NCBI RefSeq assembly: GCF_003955755.1
Contig: NZ_CP034465.1
Span: forward strand, 682,001 to 746,000
DNA: 64,000 nt
Origin: Jeotgalibaca ciconiae
GTDB lineage: Bacteria > Bacillota > Bacilli > Lactobacillales > Aerococcaceae
Direction of reading: 5' to 3'
Shown here: positions 34,706 through 44,878 of the stretch, in pieces
How the letters are laid out: every line of letters starts with the position of its first letter
Position numbering within the stretch: position 1 is the stretch's first letter
The notes under the pieces: model-generated
Told to the model about the DNA's origin: nothing
Database searches by the model: none
Seen by the model: the letters and a program-made list of their open reading frames with translations, nothing else
Position numbers and translations under genes: made by a program

Positions 34706-36713
34706 ATGAATTATCACGTATCAAAGCAAGGAAATGATCACTCTAGTGGAACGGAGGAACAACCATTTTTAACCATATCACGCGCGGCCGAAGTTGCAAT
34801 GCCTGGCGACACAGTCATTGTTCATAGCGATATTTACCGTGAGTGGGTAAATTCAGCCAATGGTGGTACCTTTGATCAACCGATTACCTATAAGACTGCG
34901 GGTGACGGCGAAGTTGTTATTACTGGTGCCGACCGAATCACTGATTGGGCATATGAAGGAGACAATGTGTGGCGTACAGAAGTACCGAACACCCTCTTCA
35001 AATTTCGTAATCCCTATGATGTATTATTAAGCGGTGACTGGTTATTCGACGGCGCCTTGAACGCCCATTTAGGTGAGGTGTATTTAGATCATCACTCACT
35101 TTACGAATGTGGCAGTTTAGCAGAAGTTCAACATCCTGAAGTGTGGTCCGATGCTAAATACCCAGAAGACTCCCTCTTGAAATGGTACTGTGAAGTCGAT
35201 TCTTCTACGACAACCATTTGGGCAAATTTCGGTGGCAAAGATCCTCGTACCGAGACGGTTGAAATTAACGTCCGTCCGCATTGTTTTTGGCCTGAAAAGC
35301 CAGGTCTTGACTACATTACCGTAAGCGGATTCACATTGCGACAAGCTTCACCGCAATGGGCGCCACCGACAAGCTATCAAGAAGAATTAATTGCCCACAC
35401 TGGAGCAAAGGCTGGATTATTGAAAATAACCATATTTCTGAATCGAAAAATGTTGGTATAAGCTTGGGAACGTCAATTGGTACTGGTCATGATAAATATA
35501 ACGGAAAGCATAAAAAGGCGGTACACAGCGCGAACAAGAAGTTATCTTACAAGCTTTGCGAGCTGGTTGGCATAGAGATACCATTGGTAGTCACATTGTG
35601 CGTGGAAACGTGATTCATGACTGCGAGCAAGCTGCGATTGTCGGTCATATGGGCTGTGCATTCAGTAGCATTTACCAAAATCATATTTACAATATTCACC
35701 ACAAACGCCTACGTCACGGCGCTGAAGTTGCTGGTATTAAGTTGCATGCCGCACTGGATACACAAATTAGTGAAAATAAAATCCACAGTAGCTACCGCGG
35801 TATTTGGTTAGATTGGCAAGCACAAGGCACACGCATCAATCAAAATACCTTCTTTGATAACTTGTCTGAAGACTTATTCGTTGAAGTTTGTCACGGCCCT
35901 TACCTTGTGGATAACAACTTATTTTTATCGCCGATGAACTTTAGAAATATGGCTCAAGGTGGTGCCTTTGTGCATAACTTATTTGCTGGCCGTTTTATTG
36001 TCCAATCAGAACTATCACGGATTACGCCCTATCATTTCCCTCATGAAACAGCTATGGCTGGTTTTTCGAGTATATCAAGCGGTGATGACCGCTACTACAA
36101 CAACATTTTCTTAGGTGACGGTGAAACAAAAAAAGAGCCCGTTCCCGTCACATTCTTTGAGCATTTGCCACTTAAACCGCGCGAAGTGCTTGGTGATGGG
36201 AAAACGGTAATGGATGGCGTGCCAGACGATTCCATTTGTTACTTGTACCCCGTTGGACTAGGTAGTTATAACAAGCATCCAAACGCCAACGATAAACAAT
36301 TATGGGAATATTCTAAAGAGGAACTCATTGCTTTAGGTGACACTGCTAAAGACTTCTTTGTCGGAAACGTCATATTGCCAGTAGCAGCAGACGGTAATCT
36401 TTATCTGAATGACGCCCTACCAAGTCGTCATGAAGCAGAAGCAACAGTCTATGAGAACAGTGGTTTTGATATTACAACGGATTCAGAGACTGGGGTTGTT
36501 AAGATTACAGTTAAAGACGCGGAATGTTTGAGCAGAACGAACGTTGAATTAGTTTCTACAGACTTACTAGGCAAAACATATCATGCTGATATGGCATACG
36601 AAAAAGCTGATGGATTACCCTATAACTTTGATACTGATTTTTTTGGGAATAAGAGAGCAGAGATAACGCCAGGACCGTTTGAGATTGTGGAAGATGTGGT
36701 GGTTGAGGTTTGA
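34706..36713 (+). pseudogene. Right-handed beta-helix protein, two frameshifts
   Basis: Three overlapping frames make one protein of about 670 residues. N-terminus MNYHVSKQGNDHSSGTEEQP then beta-helix coils of the pectate-lyase/polysaccharide-lyase-like fold (YITVSGFTLRQ, WIIENNHISESKNVGIS, TIGSHIVRGNVIHDCEQAA, YRGIWLDWQAQGTRINQN). One base is lost near 35392 (LIAHTG should read LIGPHWSKGW) and one A near 35514 in a run of five A. No signal peptide, so an intracellular or non-classical carbohydrate enzyme of the GH/PL beta-helix type is likely. Base composition is less AT-rich than its neighbours. It has a good RBS (GAGGAG) and is bracketed by defence genes. Confidence 0.75.
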
Positions 36714-36794
36714 TTATTCGATAGATAGCAAAGTATTATTATTAACTCACTAATACATTTGCTATTATTTCAACTAATAGTTGGAGGTGTTAAA

Positions 36795-38525
36795 TTGAAA
36801 CAGACTTTGTTTTTTGTTATTAGAAATGGTAATAAAATCTTGGTTGAACTCTTTAATAACAATCAATATATATTACCTAATATAAGTGATCATGATTCCC
36901 TTTCTAGTATTGAAAATATGATAAAGAAGAAGTATAACTTAGAAATAACTACTCTAAAAGAACAGTTTTCATGCAACTCTTATTTATGCTTTGAAGCATT
37001 TGCTCCTCATAAGATTGAACAAAACAATGCCGTTCAATATACATGGATCAGCATTAAGTCTGCTATAAACTATACATTTGCAAATATCGATAATACTTTA
37101 TTAAAGAAACTACTATCTTCCTATAAGTATACTGATATTCAATTGCAGTTTGGTATCCGTAACGAAATCATTGTCCATATTTCAGAAATTTCTGAAAATG
37201 AACGCGGATTGGCTTGCTCCTGTACTTGCCCTGCTTGTGGTGTCCCTTTACAAGCCAGACTGGGTAATGGAAAAAGGCGCCCACACTTCGCTCATCACAA
37301 CGACGCCTGTAACATAATCACTGCCCAGGAAACAGCTTTACATATACTTGCAAAAGAAATTTTACAAGAAAATCAGCATATTATCCTTCCAGCTTATACT
37401 TTAAATCCAGAAGAAGAAGGCTGTATTTTTAATGATCCTTATGACTACGATTGCCTTAATCGGCAATCAGAACTCTATAGCGTTTCTGATGTATATGACT
37501 TCCATTTTGATAATGTAGTCTTAGAAAAAAATATCAGTGATATTATTCCTGATATTTTAATCTCAAAAAAAGGGAAATCCAGACAATTAATTGTTGAGAT
37601 TGCAGTAACTCATTTCGTTGACGAAGTTAAAAAAAAGAAAATTGAACAATTAGGGGTTTCCGCTATAGAAATAGATATCAGCCATTTTCATAACCAAGAG
37701 TTCGATAGAGCCGACTTAAAAGAAGTTATTATCGATAAACTAGATTCAAAGAAATGGATTTATAACATCCATTATGAACAAAATTTGAAAAAACTTATAG
37801 ATAGAAATAAGGAACTATTAAATAATACAATTAAAAAAGCTGCTGCTAGGGAATTGGAAGCTAATAAAATGCGAAAAAAATTTTTGGAGGATGAGGAACG
37901 TAAAAAATATCTAGCAATAAAGAAAATAAAAAATTTAGAGCAGGCATTTATATCAGACAACTATAAAATAATCGTTTCTAATTTAAAAAATGATAAATGT
38001 GTTTACGAACACTTCAAGAAAACGCGATTCTTTTATAGAGCAAAACAAAATATACCATTTTACTTAGACATTCCCGTAAGCGGACAAATTGCCTTTAATT
38101 GTGATAGAAGGATTTGGCAAATGGCTCTTTTTGAACAATTTTTCTATCACAGAAAAGAAAATTCTGTTATTTCAGTAGTTAGAATTTGGAAATGGTTTAT
38201 AGAATATGATGGAAAAAAATTTATAAATTGGGATTATATTGCTCCATATCGCTTTAGAGCTGGAAATAAGCAATACAAAAGGAGTCCTGCTCTAGAAGCT
38301 ATTAAACAATATCTTACTTATCTGAATTTACTAGGTTTTATCAAGGGTTTTGAATACTATAGGTTTAAAGGTGACTATGATATCGTTTCAAAAACTATTG
38401 TGCCACCGAACGAAGAAAATGCTGATGCTCTCCAAATAGTACTTAAGGGCGTAGACCATGACACTCCTGCCATTGATTCAGATATTGAAGAAGTTTACAA
38501 CAATATTTTCTCTACTAACTTTTAA
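36795..38525 (+). CDS. CoiA-like nuclease with Nudix-like N-terminal domain
   Basis: 576 residues from a TTG at 36795 (MKQTLFFVIRNGNK...) with GGAGG 7 bases before. Residues 1-110 look like a Nudix fold without catalytic residues: the REx2E box is replaced around SSIENMIKKKYNLEITTLKE. Then a CoiA-type zinc segment (ACSCTCPACGVPLQARLGNG, RRPHFAHHNDAC, about 146-186) and a PD-(D/E)XK-like core (IPDILISKKG then LIVEIAVTHF, about 255-280). A charged coiled coil (about 340-400) leads to a C-terminal domain I do not recognise. Known CoiA processes transforming DNA; here, on its own between restriction genes and an NTPase, a defence role is inferred. Confidence 0.7.
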   Translation: MKQTLFFVIRNGNKILVELFNNNQYILPNISDHDSLSSIENMIKKKYNLEITTLKEQFSCNSYLCFEAFAPHKIEQNNAVQYTWISIKSAINYTFANIDNTLLKKLLSSYKYTDIQLQFGIRNEIIVHISEISENERGLACSCTCPACGVPLQARLGNGKRRPHFAHHNDACNIITAQETALHILAKEILQENQHIILPAYTLNPEEEGCIFNDPYDYDCLNRQSELYSVSDVYDFHFDNVVLEKNISDIIPDILISKKGKSRQLIVEIAVTHFVDEVKKKKIEQLGVSAIEIDISHFHNQEFDRADLKEVIIDKLDSKKWIYNIHYEQNLKKLIDRNKELLNNTIKKAAARELEANKMRKKFLEDEERKKYLAIKKIKNLEQAFISDNYKIIVSNLKNDKCVYEHFKKTRFFYRAKQNIPFYLDIPVSGQIAFNCDRRIWQMALFEQFFYHRKENSVISVVRIWKWFIEYDGKKFINWDYIAPYRFRAGNKQYKRSPALEAIKQYLTYLNLLGFIKGFEYYRFKGDYDIVSKTIVPPNEENADALQIVLKGVDHDTPAIDSDIEEVYNNIFSTNF

Positions 38526-38600
38526 AAAACTTTAAAAAATCGATCTCCTAGCTTTTATAAGAGTTAGTCGGAATAGTAGAATTACATGAACAGAAAAGCT

Positions 38601-38632
38601 AAAAAAACATACTAATTTTAGTATGTTTTTTT
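38601..38632. terminator. Bidirectional terminator after CoiA-like gene
   Basis: AAAAAAACATACTAA pairs with TTAGTATGTTTTTTT over two bases; T run on the plus strand, A run giving T on the minus strand. Confidence 0.8.
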
Positions 38633-38695
38633 ACTATATAGTTGAATGGTAGTCGATTTCTTATGAATCTCCGTCTCATTATTTTAGCCGTAAAG
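38632..38695 (-). repeat. Repeat B copy 2 (degenerate internal copy)
   Basis: About 64 bases match the middle of repeat B: GTTGAATGGTAGTCGATTTC and ATCTCCGTCTCAT then CCGTAAAG. It lacks the rpsI end and the terminator arms. It sits next to the terminator at 38601, between the CoiA-like gene and the STAND gene. Confidence 0.65.
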
Positions 38696-38851
38696 ACTTC
38701 ATTTACTACGGATAGCGTTATGAGCGGTTTAAACATTGAGGTGAATTAGGAGCTATTTTGAAAATTAACTTAAACAGTTTAATGTGAAACGATATATATA
38801 TTAAAAATTAACAACTAAAGTAAATTTTAAAAAAGGCCCTATCCTTCGTTT
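38696..38851. other. Spacer, nothing recognised
   Basis: AT-rich 156 bp between the degenerate boundary copy and the STAND gene stop; no clear gene or promoter. Confidence 0.4.
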
Positions 38852-41800
38852 TCATTCTAAATAATCGGAAAGAAGTTCTTTTTCCTTTTGGATTTTGAGT
38901 GAATCTATTCTTGATGTAATTACTAAGGAGTGAGAAATATACTCTATATCATCAAAAATGTTAAGTAGTTTATTCAAAAAACTAATCTCTTTATCTAAAT
39001 ATGGGACTAAACTTCCTGACCAACTTTTAATACGCATTGTTAAATGTAATTTTTCAAAAAAATCCATTTCTACATTTTTTTCTTTAAGTAGTTCCAACAG
39101 ACCTAGTAATATCTCATCATCAAATATTTCTAGAGATAGGTTGTACAGTTCGACTAACCTATTTTCATCGTTGGTATTAGAAACTTCTTTTTTTATAAAC
39201 TCTACAGATTTTTCAATATTCGTCTTAAAAATTTCTTCTAAATATGGATCTATACCAAAATGATTTACACGATTTGATTGGATTAAAAAATCTAGATATT
39301 TTTTAATTCCTTCCAATGCGATTGGTGATTCCCATATATTTTTAAGCTGAACATTACGATTTACAAAATTTAATTTCATTTGTTCTATATTCATTTTAGT
39401 AAGAAATAAATAAATAAAGTTAGCATCACTTTTTCTTATTAGTCTTTTAAAAATCTCTCCTGATTTATCAGCATTTTTTGTATTGAAACTATCCAAATAA
39501 ATTTCTTCTAATTCTTTATGACCAACTATTGCTACTATCTTATTGGCTTGCTCTTCAGATACATAGTTAGGTAAGAAAAAGCTTTCTAGTATTTCACCGT
39601 CTCTATACTTACTAACTAATATATCTAAGATGTTAGTATCCAGTTGGATATAACTTTCAAAACATAAAATACTAAAACAATTTAATATCTCATAATTCTT
39701 AAGTTTCCGTAACAACAAAATAAGTTCTTCCAACATATCTTTATCAATATTCTTAGAAGTTATAAGATTTGAAAGATACCAGCTTTCTTTAACTTCATTT
39801 TTGACGCTATTTAAAACTTTTTTTCCATTTTTAAATGATAATTTCTCCATAAAGCAATCATAATGATAATTTTGGATACTAAATTCACTGTTTAATAAAG
39901 CTATTAGTATTTTTATTTTTTCATCTACTTTTGAATGAGTGTATAACATAAATATTGATTCTTGTAATTCATATTTATCCAGTAATTCATCTGATTGATA
40001 TTTTGATAAGGTATTGAATAACCATGGTAAGCTATCTGAGTATTCCTCATAAACTTTGTTAAGTTTCTTTAACCTAAGCACTTGAGACTCCTCATAATTA
40101 AAATTGGAATCGTCGTATGTTAACATATTTGATGAGAATGTATTGTAAATACTTTGAGTAATTGATAGTTTATATCCAAGAAATGGTTGCGGTTTTAACT
40201 TTAACTTTTTCGTTTCTGAATACAAATTAAATACTATTGCTTCTTTCCTTATATCTAGCTTACCTAAATCTTTAAAAAAGAGATTTTCTAAATATTTTAA
40301 ATCTGAAGTAACAGTTTTAAAAAAACCGTTACTTACCTCATAAGTCGGATAATTAAATAATAGTTTATCTATGTAGTTATTCACTTCCACATAATCCAAA
40401 TTATAAACTTCAAACAGCGTATCAAAAATTTTTTTATGAAGTTCACTTAAGTAATCTCCATCTACTAATGTGTAACGATTAATGACTACTGATCGACCAT
40501 TAGCAATTAACTTTTCCCCAGAGAACTTTAGGAATTTTTCAGCAATATTAACAATTAACAAAGCTGTTAATTCACTAATATTTTTTTGTTTTGAAAAGAT
40601 TTCAAAAATACAAAACCTTTTTTCTAAATAAAACTTCCAGTCCTCATCAATATCAAACTTCGACTCGATTGCTGAAAAGACCTCATAAACTTTATCCTGT
40701 CTTTTTTTAAAGTATTTCATAAGAAACATACCAGCATCATTAAATCTTTCACTATTTGATAATGAACAAAGAATCTTAATAATTGGATCATTAACTCTAT
40801 TAGTTCCTTTTTTCTCTTCAAATTCTTTTTGAGTTATTTGATATTCGGTACTCTCAGCATCTTTTATTTTTTGATTAATATAGGATAGTGCTTCAATAGG
40901 TATTAACACTGCATATTGTTCCAAAAAAAGCTCTTTATTAAAATGTTCAATAACTTCATTGTAAATAAATTTTATTTCATTTTCCAAATAGTTTGTCCAG
41001 CTTTTTAAAGTTACAAAATTATTAACAAGTACAAGCATTTTCAATATCTCTTTTTTATATTTTGGGAACAAATTTATAAAAAAATCTCTTATTTTAAAAA
41101 TTCTACTATTTACAATAAAATCTATAGTAATAAAATCGGACAAACTTTGATCGCTAACTTTAGCTGCTTTATCTTGAAATACATCACATAACTCTTTATC
41201 ATGTAAGTTATTTAACGAATCTAAAAAAATATCAAAATCTATTTTAAAAAAAGTTGCTAATTCCTCTAAGGATTCTGAATTAGTCAGGTTTATTTTATTT
41301 TTAAAACTTAAAATAAATAGACTAATCTTCTCATTCTGAGAAAGAGCATTTTCTTTAATAATTTGATTATAGTAATTACCCAATATATCTTTGCCATTCT
41401 CGAGAAATTCATAATTATGATTTTTCATCATAATAGCTGCAATTACTGCTAATCTAGGATTGTTATGAGATAATTCCATTATTTTTCTAAGATTACGAGA
41501 AGATATTTTAGTTATACTATTAATAAGTAATTCAAGTTGCTCATCATCCATCAAGTAAATCTCTTGTATTTTTATTTGAAATGGTTCTAATAAATTAATA
41601 ATTCCTGAAAGTGCATAATCTCTAACCGTAATGATAATTTTTAAATTTTTCTCATACTCATCTAACCTCAATAAATTAACAATCGCTTCAAAATTAGTAA
41701 TTGTATTTGCATCATCTAAAAGTAAATAATTTACTCTATTATTATCTAATGCATCCTTAATATCTTGGTAAACAGGCATGTTATTACTCTTAACACAAAT

Positions 41801-42493
41801 TATATTACTATCTTTAGGTAATTTTTTGCACAACTCAATAGCTGCCCTAGTTTTCCCTGCTCCTGCTACTCCAGATAATAAAAGGATTTGATGATTATTT
41901 AATTTATTTACTAATCCTTCAACTGTATCTACTCCATCTATATAGGCGGTGGTTAAAGGTGCGTTCGTTTTGCTTCTGTCATGGATGGATATAAATTGTT
42001 CTATATTCCAAACTTGCTCTGTTGATTCATCTATTCCAAGAAAATCTTTTATAATGTCTTGATATTTAAACTGAAGAAGGTCATGAGATAATGTATCTAT
42101 CCCTATAAGAGTCAATTCGATTGGCCCCGCTAAAGCTCTTAGTTTCTTGTCTTTCTCTATAGTTAAATTAGAAGAAGTGTGACAACAAATTATTTCTTTA
42201 ATATCATTTTTATCAATCTTTGTTTTTTCAATTGCTTCTTTTATATCTTGTTCTAGCTTAGCTGTAGAATCTTTTCTAGTTCCATACATAACTAAGATGT
42301 ATTTATTTATTCGATTGTCAAAGAAATATGTATCAGGTATTCCTTTGGTGGTCTTATCTGCTCCCTCCATGGAACCAAGCGATACTAGACCATCCCAATT
42401 TCTTTTACGGTAGAGATAGCTGTCACATAATTTTTGAAATCTACCTCCCTCTAGTTGTTTAATTTCGTTTTGAATTCTATTGAGCCTCGACAT
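38852..42493 (-). CDS. Large STAND-type NTPase, Avs-like, with degenerate nuclease front domain
   Basis: 1213 residues. Residues about 17-160 resemble the PD-(D/E)XK-like front domain of defence STAND proteins (GIPDTYFFDNRINKYILVMY, IICCHTSSNLTIEKDKKL), but where relatives have an E-Y-T-T-Q core this reads MYGTR, so the acidic residue seems lost. P-loop GVAGAGKT at 208-215, Walker B YLLLDDAN at 256-263, IIITVRDYA at 286-294, then a long helical repeat region (about 400-1213) of the kind that senses phage proteins. RBS AGGAGG before ATG. Single-gene transcription unit between two copies of repeat B. Abortive-infection sensing is inferred by family resemblance. Confidence 0.75.
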   Translation of the reverse strand: MSRLNRIQNEIKQLEGGRFQKLCDSYLYRKRNWDGLVSLGSMEGADKTTKGIPDTYFFDNRINKYILVMYGTRKDSTAKLEQDIKEAIEKTKIDKNDIKEIICCHTSSNLTIEKDKKLRALAGPIELTLIGIDTLSHDLLQFKYQDIIKDFLGIDESTEQVWNIEQFISIHDRSKTNAPLTTAYIDGVDTVEGLVNKLNNHQILLLSGVAGAGKTRAAIELCKKLPKDSNIICVKSNNMPVYQDIKDALDNNRVNYLLLDDANTITNFEAIVNLLRLDEYEKNLKIIITVRDYALSGIINLLEPFQIKIQEIYLMDDEQLELLINSITKISSRNLRKIMELSHNNPRLAVIAAIMMKNHNYEFLENGKDILGNYYNQIIKENALSQNEKISLFILSFKNKINLTNSESLEELATFFKIDFDIFLDSLNNLHDKELCDVFQDKAAKVSDQSLSDFITIDFIVNSRIFKIRDFFINLFPKYKKEILKMLVLVNNFVTLKSWTNYLENEIKFIYNEVIEHFNKELFLEQYAVLIPIEALSYINQKIKDAESTEYQITQKEFEEKKGTNRVNDPIIKILCSLSNSERFNDAGMFLMKYFKKRQDKVYEVFSAIESKFDIDEDWKFYLEKRFCIFEIFSKQKNISELTALLIVNIAEKFLKFSGEKLIANGRSVVINRYTLVDGDYLSELHKKIFDTLFEVYNLDYVEVNNYIDKLLFNYPTYEVSNGFFKTVTSDLKYLENLFFKDLGKLDIRKEAIVFNLYSETKKLKLKPQPFLGYKLSITQSIYNTFSSNMLTYDDSNFNYEESQVLRLKKLNKVYEEYSDSLPWLFNTLSKYQSDELLDKYELQESIFMLYTHSKVDEKIKILIALLNSEFSIQNYHYDCFMEKLSFKNGKKVLNSVKNEVKESWYLSNLITSKNIDKDMLEELILLLRKLKNYEILNCFSILCFESYIQLDTNILDILVSKYRDGEILESFFLPNYVSEEQANKIVAIVGHKELEEIYLDSFNTKNADKSGEIFKRLIRKSDANFIYLFLTKMNIEQMKLNFVNRNVQLKNIWESPIALEGIKKYLDFLIQSNRVNHFGIDPYLEEIFKTNIEKSVEFIKKEVSNTNDENRLVELYNLSLEIFDDEILLGLLELLKEKNVEMDFFEKLHLTMRIKSWSGSLVPYLDKEISFLNKLLNIFDDIEYISHSLVITSRIDSLKIQKEKELLSDYLE

Positions 42494-42872
42494 AAATTAC
42501 GTCCTCCTTTCTTTCGTTTCGATTTAAATGTAAATAGATTTTTATATTAGATTCTTTTCTACTAACTTAAAAAATCCTTTAAAAGATTTTCTTAAACTTA
42601 TTTTTATAGATCTATCGTGATTAACTTTTATTTTATAAAGAGCGTAATAATTACTCACAAAATTTGGATTAAATTGAGCATTTTAGAATAGCATTTTTCA
42701 TTTTTATATTACTATTTTTTACAAACTATAATTCTACATTAGCTTCACATTATTAGAGTTATTCTTTATGATTTATTATACAATATAAACATGTATAGGC
42801 TAGATTCATCATCCATTATTCTTTAATTAATCCTATTATTGTGGACTTTTTAGTGGACTAAATCATGTTTTA
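42494..42872. other. AT-rich spacer upstream of the STAND gene
   Basis: About 380 bp with no gene. It should hold the promoter of the STAND gene; AT content is too uniform to assign hexamers with confidence. Confidence 0.4.
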
Positions 42873-43019
42873 ACAAAAAAAGACACCTTCCAATTTCTTG
42901 GAAAGTGCCTTGAACTGTATAATTGAATGGTACTCGATTTCTGCGAAATCTCCGTCCCATACTGTATCCGTAAGCGAATGAATTCGCAACGGCTCCAGCA
43001 ATTAACGTTTTGAGAATTG
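42873..43019 (-). repeat. Repeat B copy 3 (right boundary repeat, at rpsI 3' end)
   Basis: 147 bp near-identical to 24356-24501 in the same orientation. It spans the terminator of rplM-rpsI (42882-42909), the untranslated stretch and the last five codons plus stop of rpsI (16 coding bases shared). Confidence 0.85.
42882..42909 (-). terminator. Terminator of rplM-rpsI
   Basis: On the minus strand GGCACTTTCCAA pairs over twelve positions (three G-U) with TTGGAAGGTGTC around GAAA, then seven T. A near-copy of this hairpin is at 24363-24391. Confidence 0.85.
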
Positions 43020-43394
43020 AGAAGCTTTACGAGCTTTCTTAAGACCTGGTTTTTTACGTTCTACCATACGTGGGTCACGTGTTAGAAGTCCAGCTTCTTT
43101 AAGTGGTGCACGGAAGTCAGGATCTACTGACAATAGTGCGCGTGAGATTCCGTGACGAGCTGCTCCAGCTTGTCCAGTGAATCCTCCGCCGTTTACGTTT
43201 ACGTAAACGTCGTAGCTTCCTAGTGTATCTGTAATGTTTAATGGTTGTTTAATTACTTCGTACAAGTAAGGGAATGGGATGTATTCTTCCATTTCTTTCT
43301 TGTTGAAGACGATTTTTCCTGTTCCTGGTACTAAACGTACGCGAGCAGTTGAGTTTTTACGGCGACCAGTGCCGATGTATTGTGCTTGAGCCAA
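43002..43394 (-). CDS. rpsI: 30S ribosomal protein S9
   Basis: 130 residues, the full family length. [20 protein letters not shown] at the start, [20 protein letters not shown] in the middle, and the basic tail [17 protein letters not shown] that reaches the decoding centre. 14 bases after rplM. The last five codons lie inside repeat B, so a past integration at this 3' end has kept the coding sequence intact. Confidence 0.97.
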   Translation of the reverse strand: MAQAQYIGTGRRKNSTARVRLVPGTGKIVFNKKEMEEYIPFPYLYEVIKQPLNITDTLGSYDVYVNVNGGGFTGQAGAARHGISRALLSVDPDFRAPLKEAGLLTRDPRMVERKKPGLKKARKASQFSKR

Positions 43395-43407
43395 TGAATT
43401 TCCCTCC

Positions 43408-43851
43408 TTAAATTAGGTTTGTGATGTCTAAAACTTCTGGTTGTTGTGCTGCATGTGGGTGAGTTTCTTCACCATATACGTGTAATTTTCTGAATTGTTG
43501 TGCACCTAAAGAGTTTTTAGGAAGCATTCCTTTGATAGAATACTCTAACAAACGACGAGAATTTTTCTCACGCAATTCGCCAGCAGAAACTTGTTTTAGT
43601 CCACCAATGAAACCTGAGTGGCGAGAATAGATTTTGTCTGATGCTTTTTTACCTGTTAATTTTACTTTGTCAGCGTTAATAATAATTACGAAGTCACCTG
43701 TATCCACATGTGGAGTGTAGGTTGGTTTGTTTTTTCCGCGTAGGATTGATGCTGCAATTGTTGATACTCGTCCTAAGGGAATATCAGTTGCATCGATCAC
43801 GTACCATTTGCGTTCGATTTCGTTAGCTTTAGCCATGTATGTTGTACGCAC
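43408..43851 (-). CDS. rplM: 50S ribosomal protein L13
   Basis: 147 residues from a GTG at 43851 with GGAGG 7 bases before it. [40 protein letters not shown] and [20 protein letters not shown] are diagnostic. First gene of rplM-rpsI, with its own promoter and a leader of about 80 bases that may hold the L13 autoregulatory structure known in Bacilli; I cannot verify that fold here. Confidence 0.97.
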   Translation of the reverse strand: MRTTYMAKANEIERKWYVIDATDIPLGRVSTIAASILRGKNKPTYTPHVDTGDFVIIINADKVKLTGKKASDKIYSRHSGFIGGLKQVSAGELREKNSRRLLEYSIKGMLPKNSLGAQQFRKLHVYGEETHPHAAQQPEVLDITNLI

Positions 43852-43935
43852 GTTATTTCCTCCATATCTTATCTGAATGTTTGATCCATCTTGAGTTTCC
43901 GGGGCTCATTAGTGGGGCAAACAATACCGTCTTAT

Positions 43936-43964
43936 ATCTTACTCCATCAGACCCTATTTGTCAA
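43936..43964 (-). promoter_or_regulatory. Promoter of rplM-rpsI
   Basis: TTGACA (43959-43964), 17 bases, TAAGAT (43936-43941), minus strand. Confidence 0.8.
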
Positions 43965-43987
43965 ATAAAAATCGTATTTTTTTGGAT

Positions 43988-44040
43988 AAAAAACGTTCAT
44001 CTTTTCTCTTTAAAAACAGAGTAAAAAATGAACGTTTTTT
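43988..44040. terminator. Terminator after sugar ABC permease
   Basis: AAAAAACGTTCAT pairs perfectly with ATGAACGTTTTTT. It starts one base past the permease stop and insulates the rplM promoter. Confidence 0.85.
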
Positions 44041-44041
44041 A

Positions 44042-44875
44042 CTATTTCAATCCAGTTGTACTGATTCCCTGAACGATATATTTTTGGAACAAGAAGAAGA
44101 CAATTAGTACTGGTGTCAGCGAAACAACTGACATAGCGAACATTGCTCCCCAGTTTGATGCACTTGATGAATCCAAGAATTGCTTCAAGGCAACAGAGAC
44201 AGTATAGCTTTCTGGTCTTGTTAAGTAAAGCATTGGGCCTACCAGCTCTTCCCATCTCCAATAGAATGAGAAAATAGCAGTTGTTGCTAAAGATGGTTTC
44301 AACAATGGAATAATAACACGCAAGAAAATTTGGAATCGTCCACAGCCATCCATTTTAGCTGCTTCGTCAAGTTCAGTTGGAATCCCTTGAATAAATTGGA
44401 CCATCATAAAAATAAAGAATGCTTGACCAAAATAGTATGGCGCCGTTACAGGTAAGATAGTATTGATCCAGCCTAATTGATTGAACCATAGATATTGCGG
44501 AACCATAATAATTTCGCTTGGCATCATCATTGTTACCAATACACAAGCGAACCAGAAGCCTTTTGTCTTAAATGGGATTCTAGCAAAGCCATAAGCAATA
44601 ACTGCAGAAGAAACAACAGCTCCAGCTGTCGCAATCAGAGAAATACGCAATGAATTCATAATAAATTGAACAAAAGGAATTCCCCCAATTCCGTTGAAGC
44701 CATCTACAAAATTTTGAATCGTCCATGAACGCGGGAATAATTCTGTTGCTGTTTGGAAAATGTCAGAGTTTGGTTTAAACGAACTGAAAATTAACCAAAG
44801 AACGGGATACAGCATCAAAAGAGCCACAAGAAGGATGACCGTATTAAATAAAATATTTGCATGATTTTTCTTCAT
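44042..44875 (-). CDS. Carbohydrate ABC permease, MalG/YesQ type
   Basis: 277 residues, six predicted membrane segments beginning [20 protein letters not shown]; cytoplasmic EAA loop [20 protein letters not shown] (about 172-191) that contacts the ATPase. Ends in the membrane segment and [13 protein letters not shown] typical of MalG proteins. It pairs with the MalF-type permease just upstream (3-base gap) and the binding protein. With the neighbouring GH42 and esterase it most resembles YesQ of the B. subtilis rhamnogalacturonan importer. No ATPase gene is here; a shared MsmX-type ATPase is likely encoded elsewhere. Confidence 0.93.
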   Translation of the reverse strand: MKKNHANILFNTVILLVALLMLYPVLWLIFSSFKPNSDIFQTATELFPRSWTIQNFVDGFNGIGGIPFVQFIMNSLRISLIATAGAVVSSAVIAYGFARIPFKTKGFWFACVLVTMMMPSEIIMVPQYLWFNQLGWINTILPVTAPYYFGQAFFIFMMVQFIQGIPTELDEAAKMDGCGRFQIFLRVIIPLLKPSLATTAIFSFYWRWEELVGPMLYLTRPESYTVSVALKQFLDSSSASNWGAMFAMSVVSLTPVLIVFFLFQKYIVQGISTTGLK

Positions 44876-44878
44876 ATG

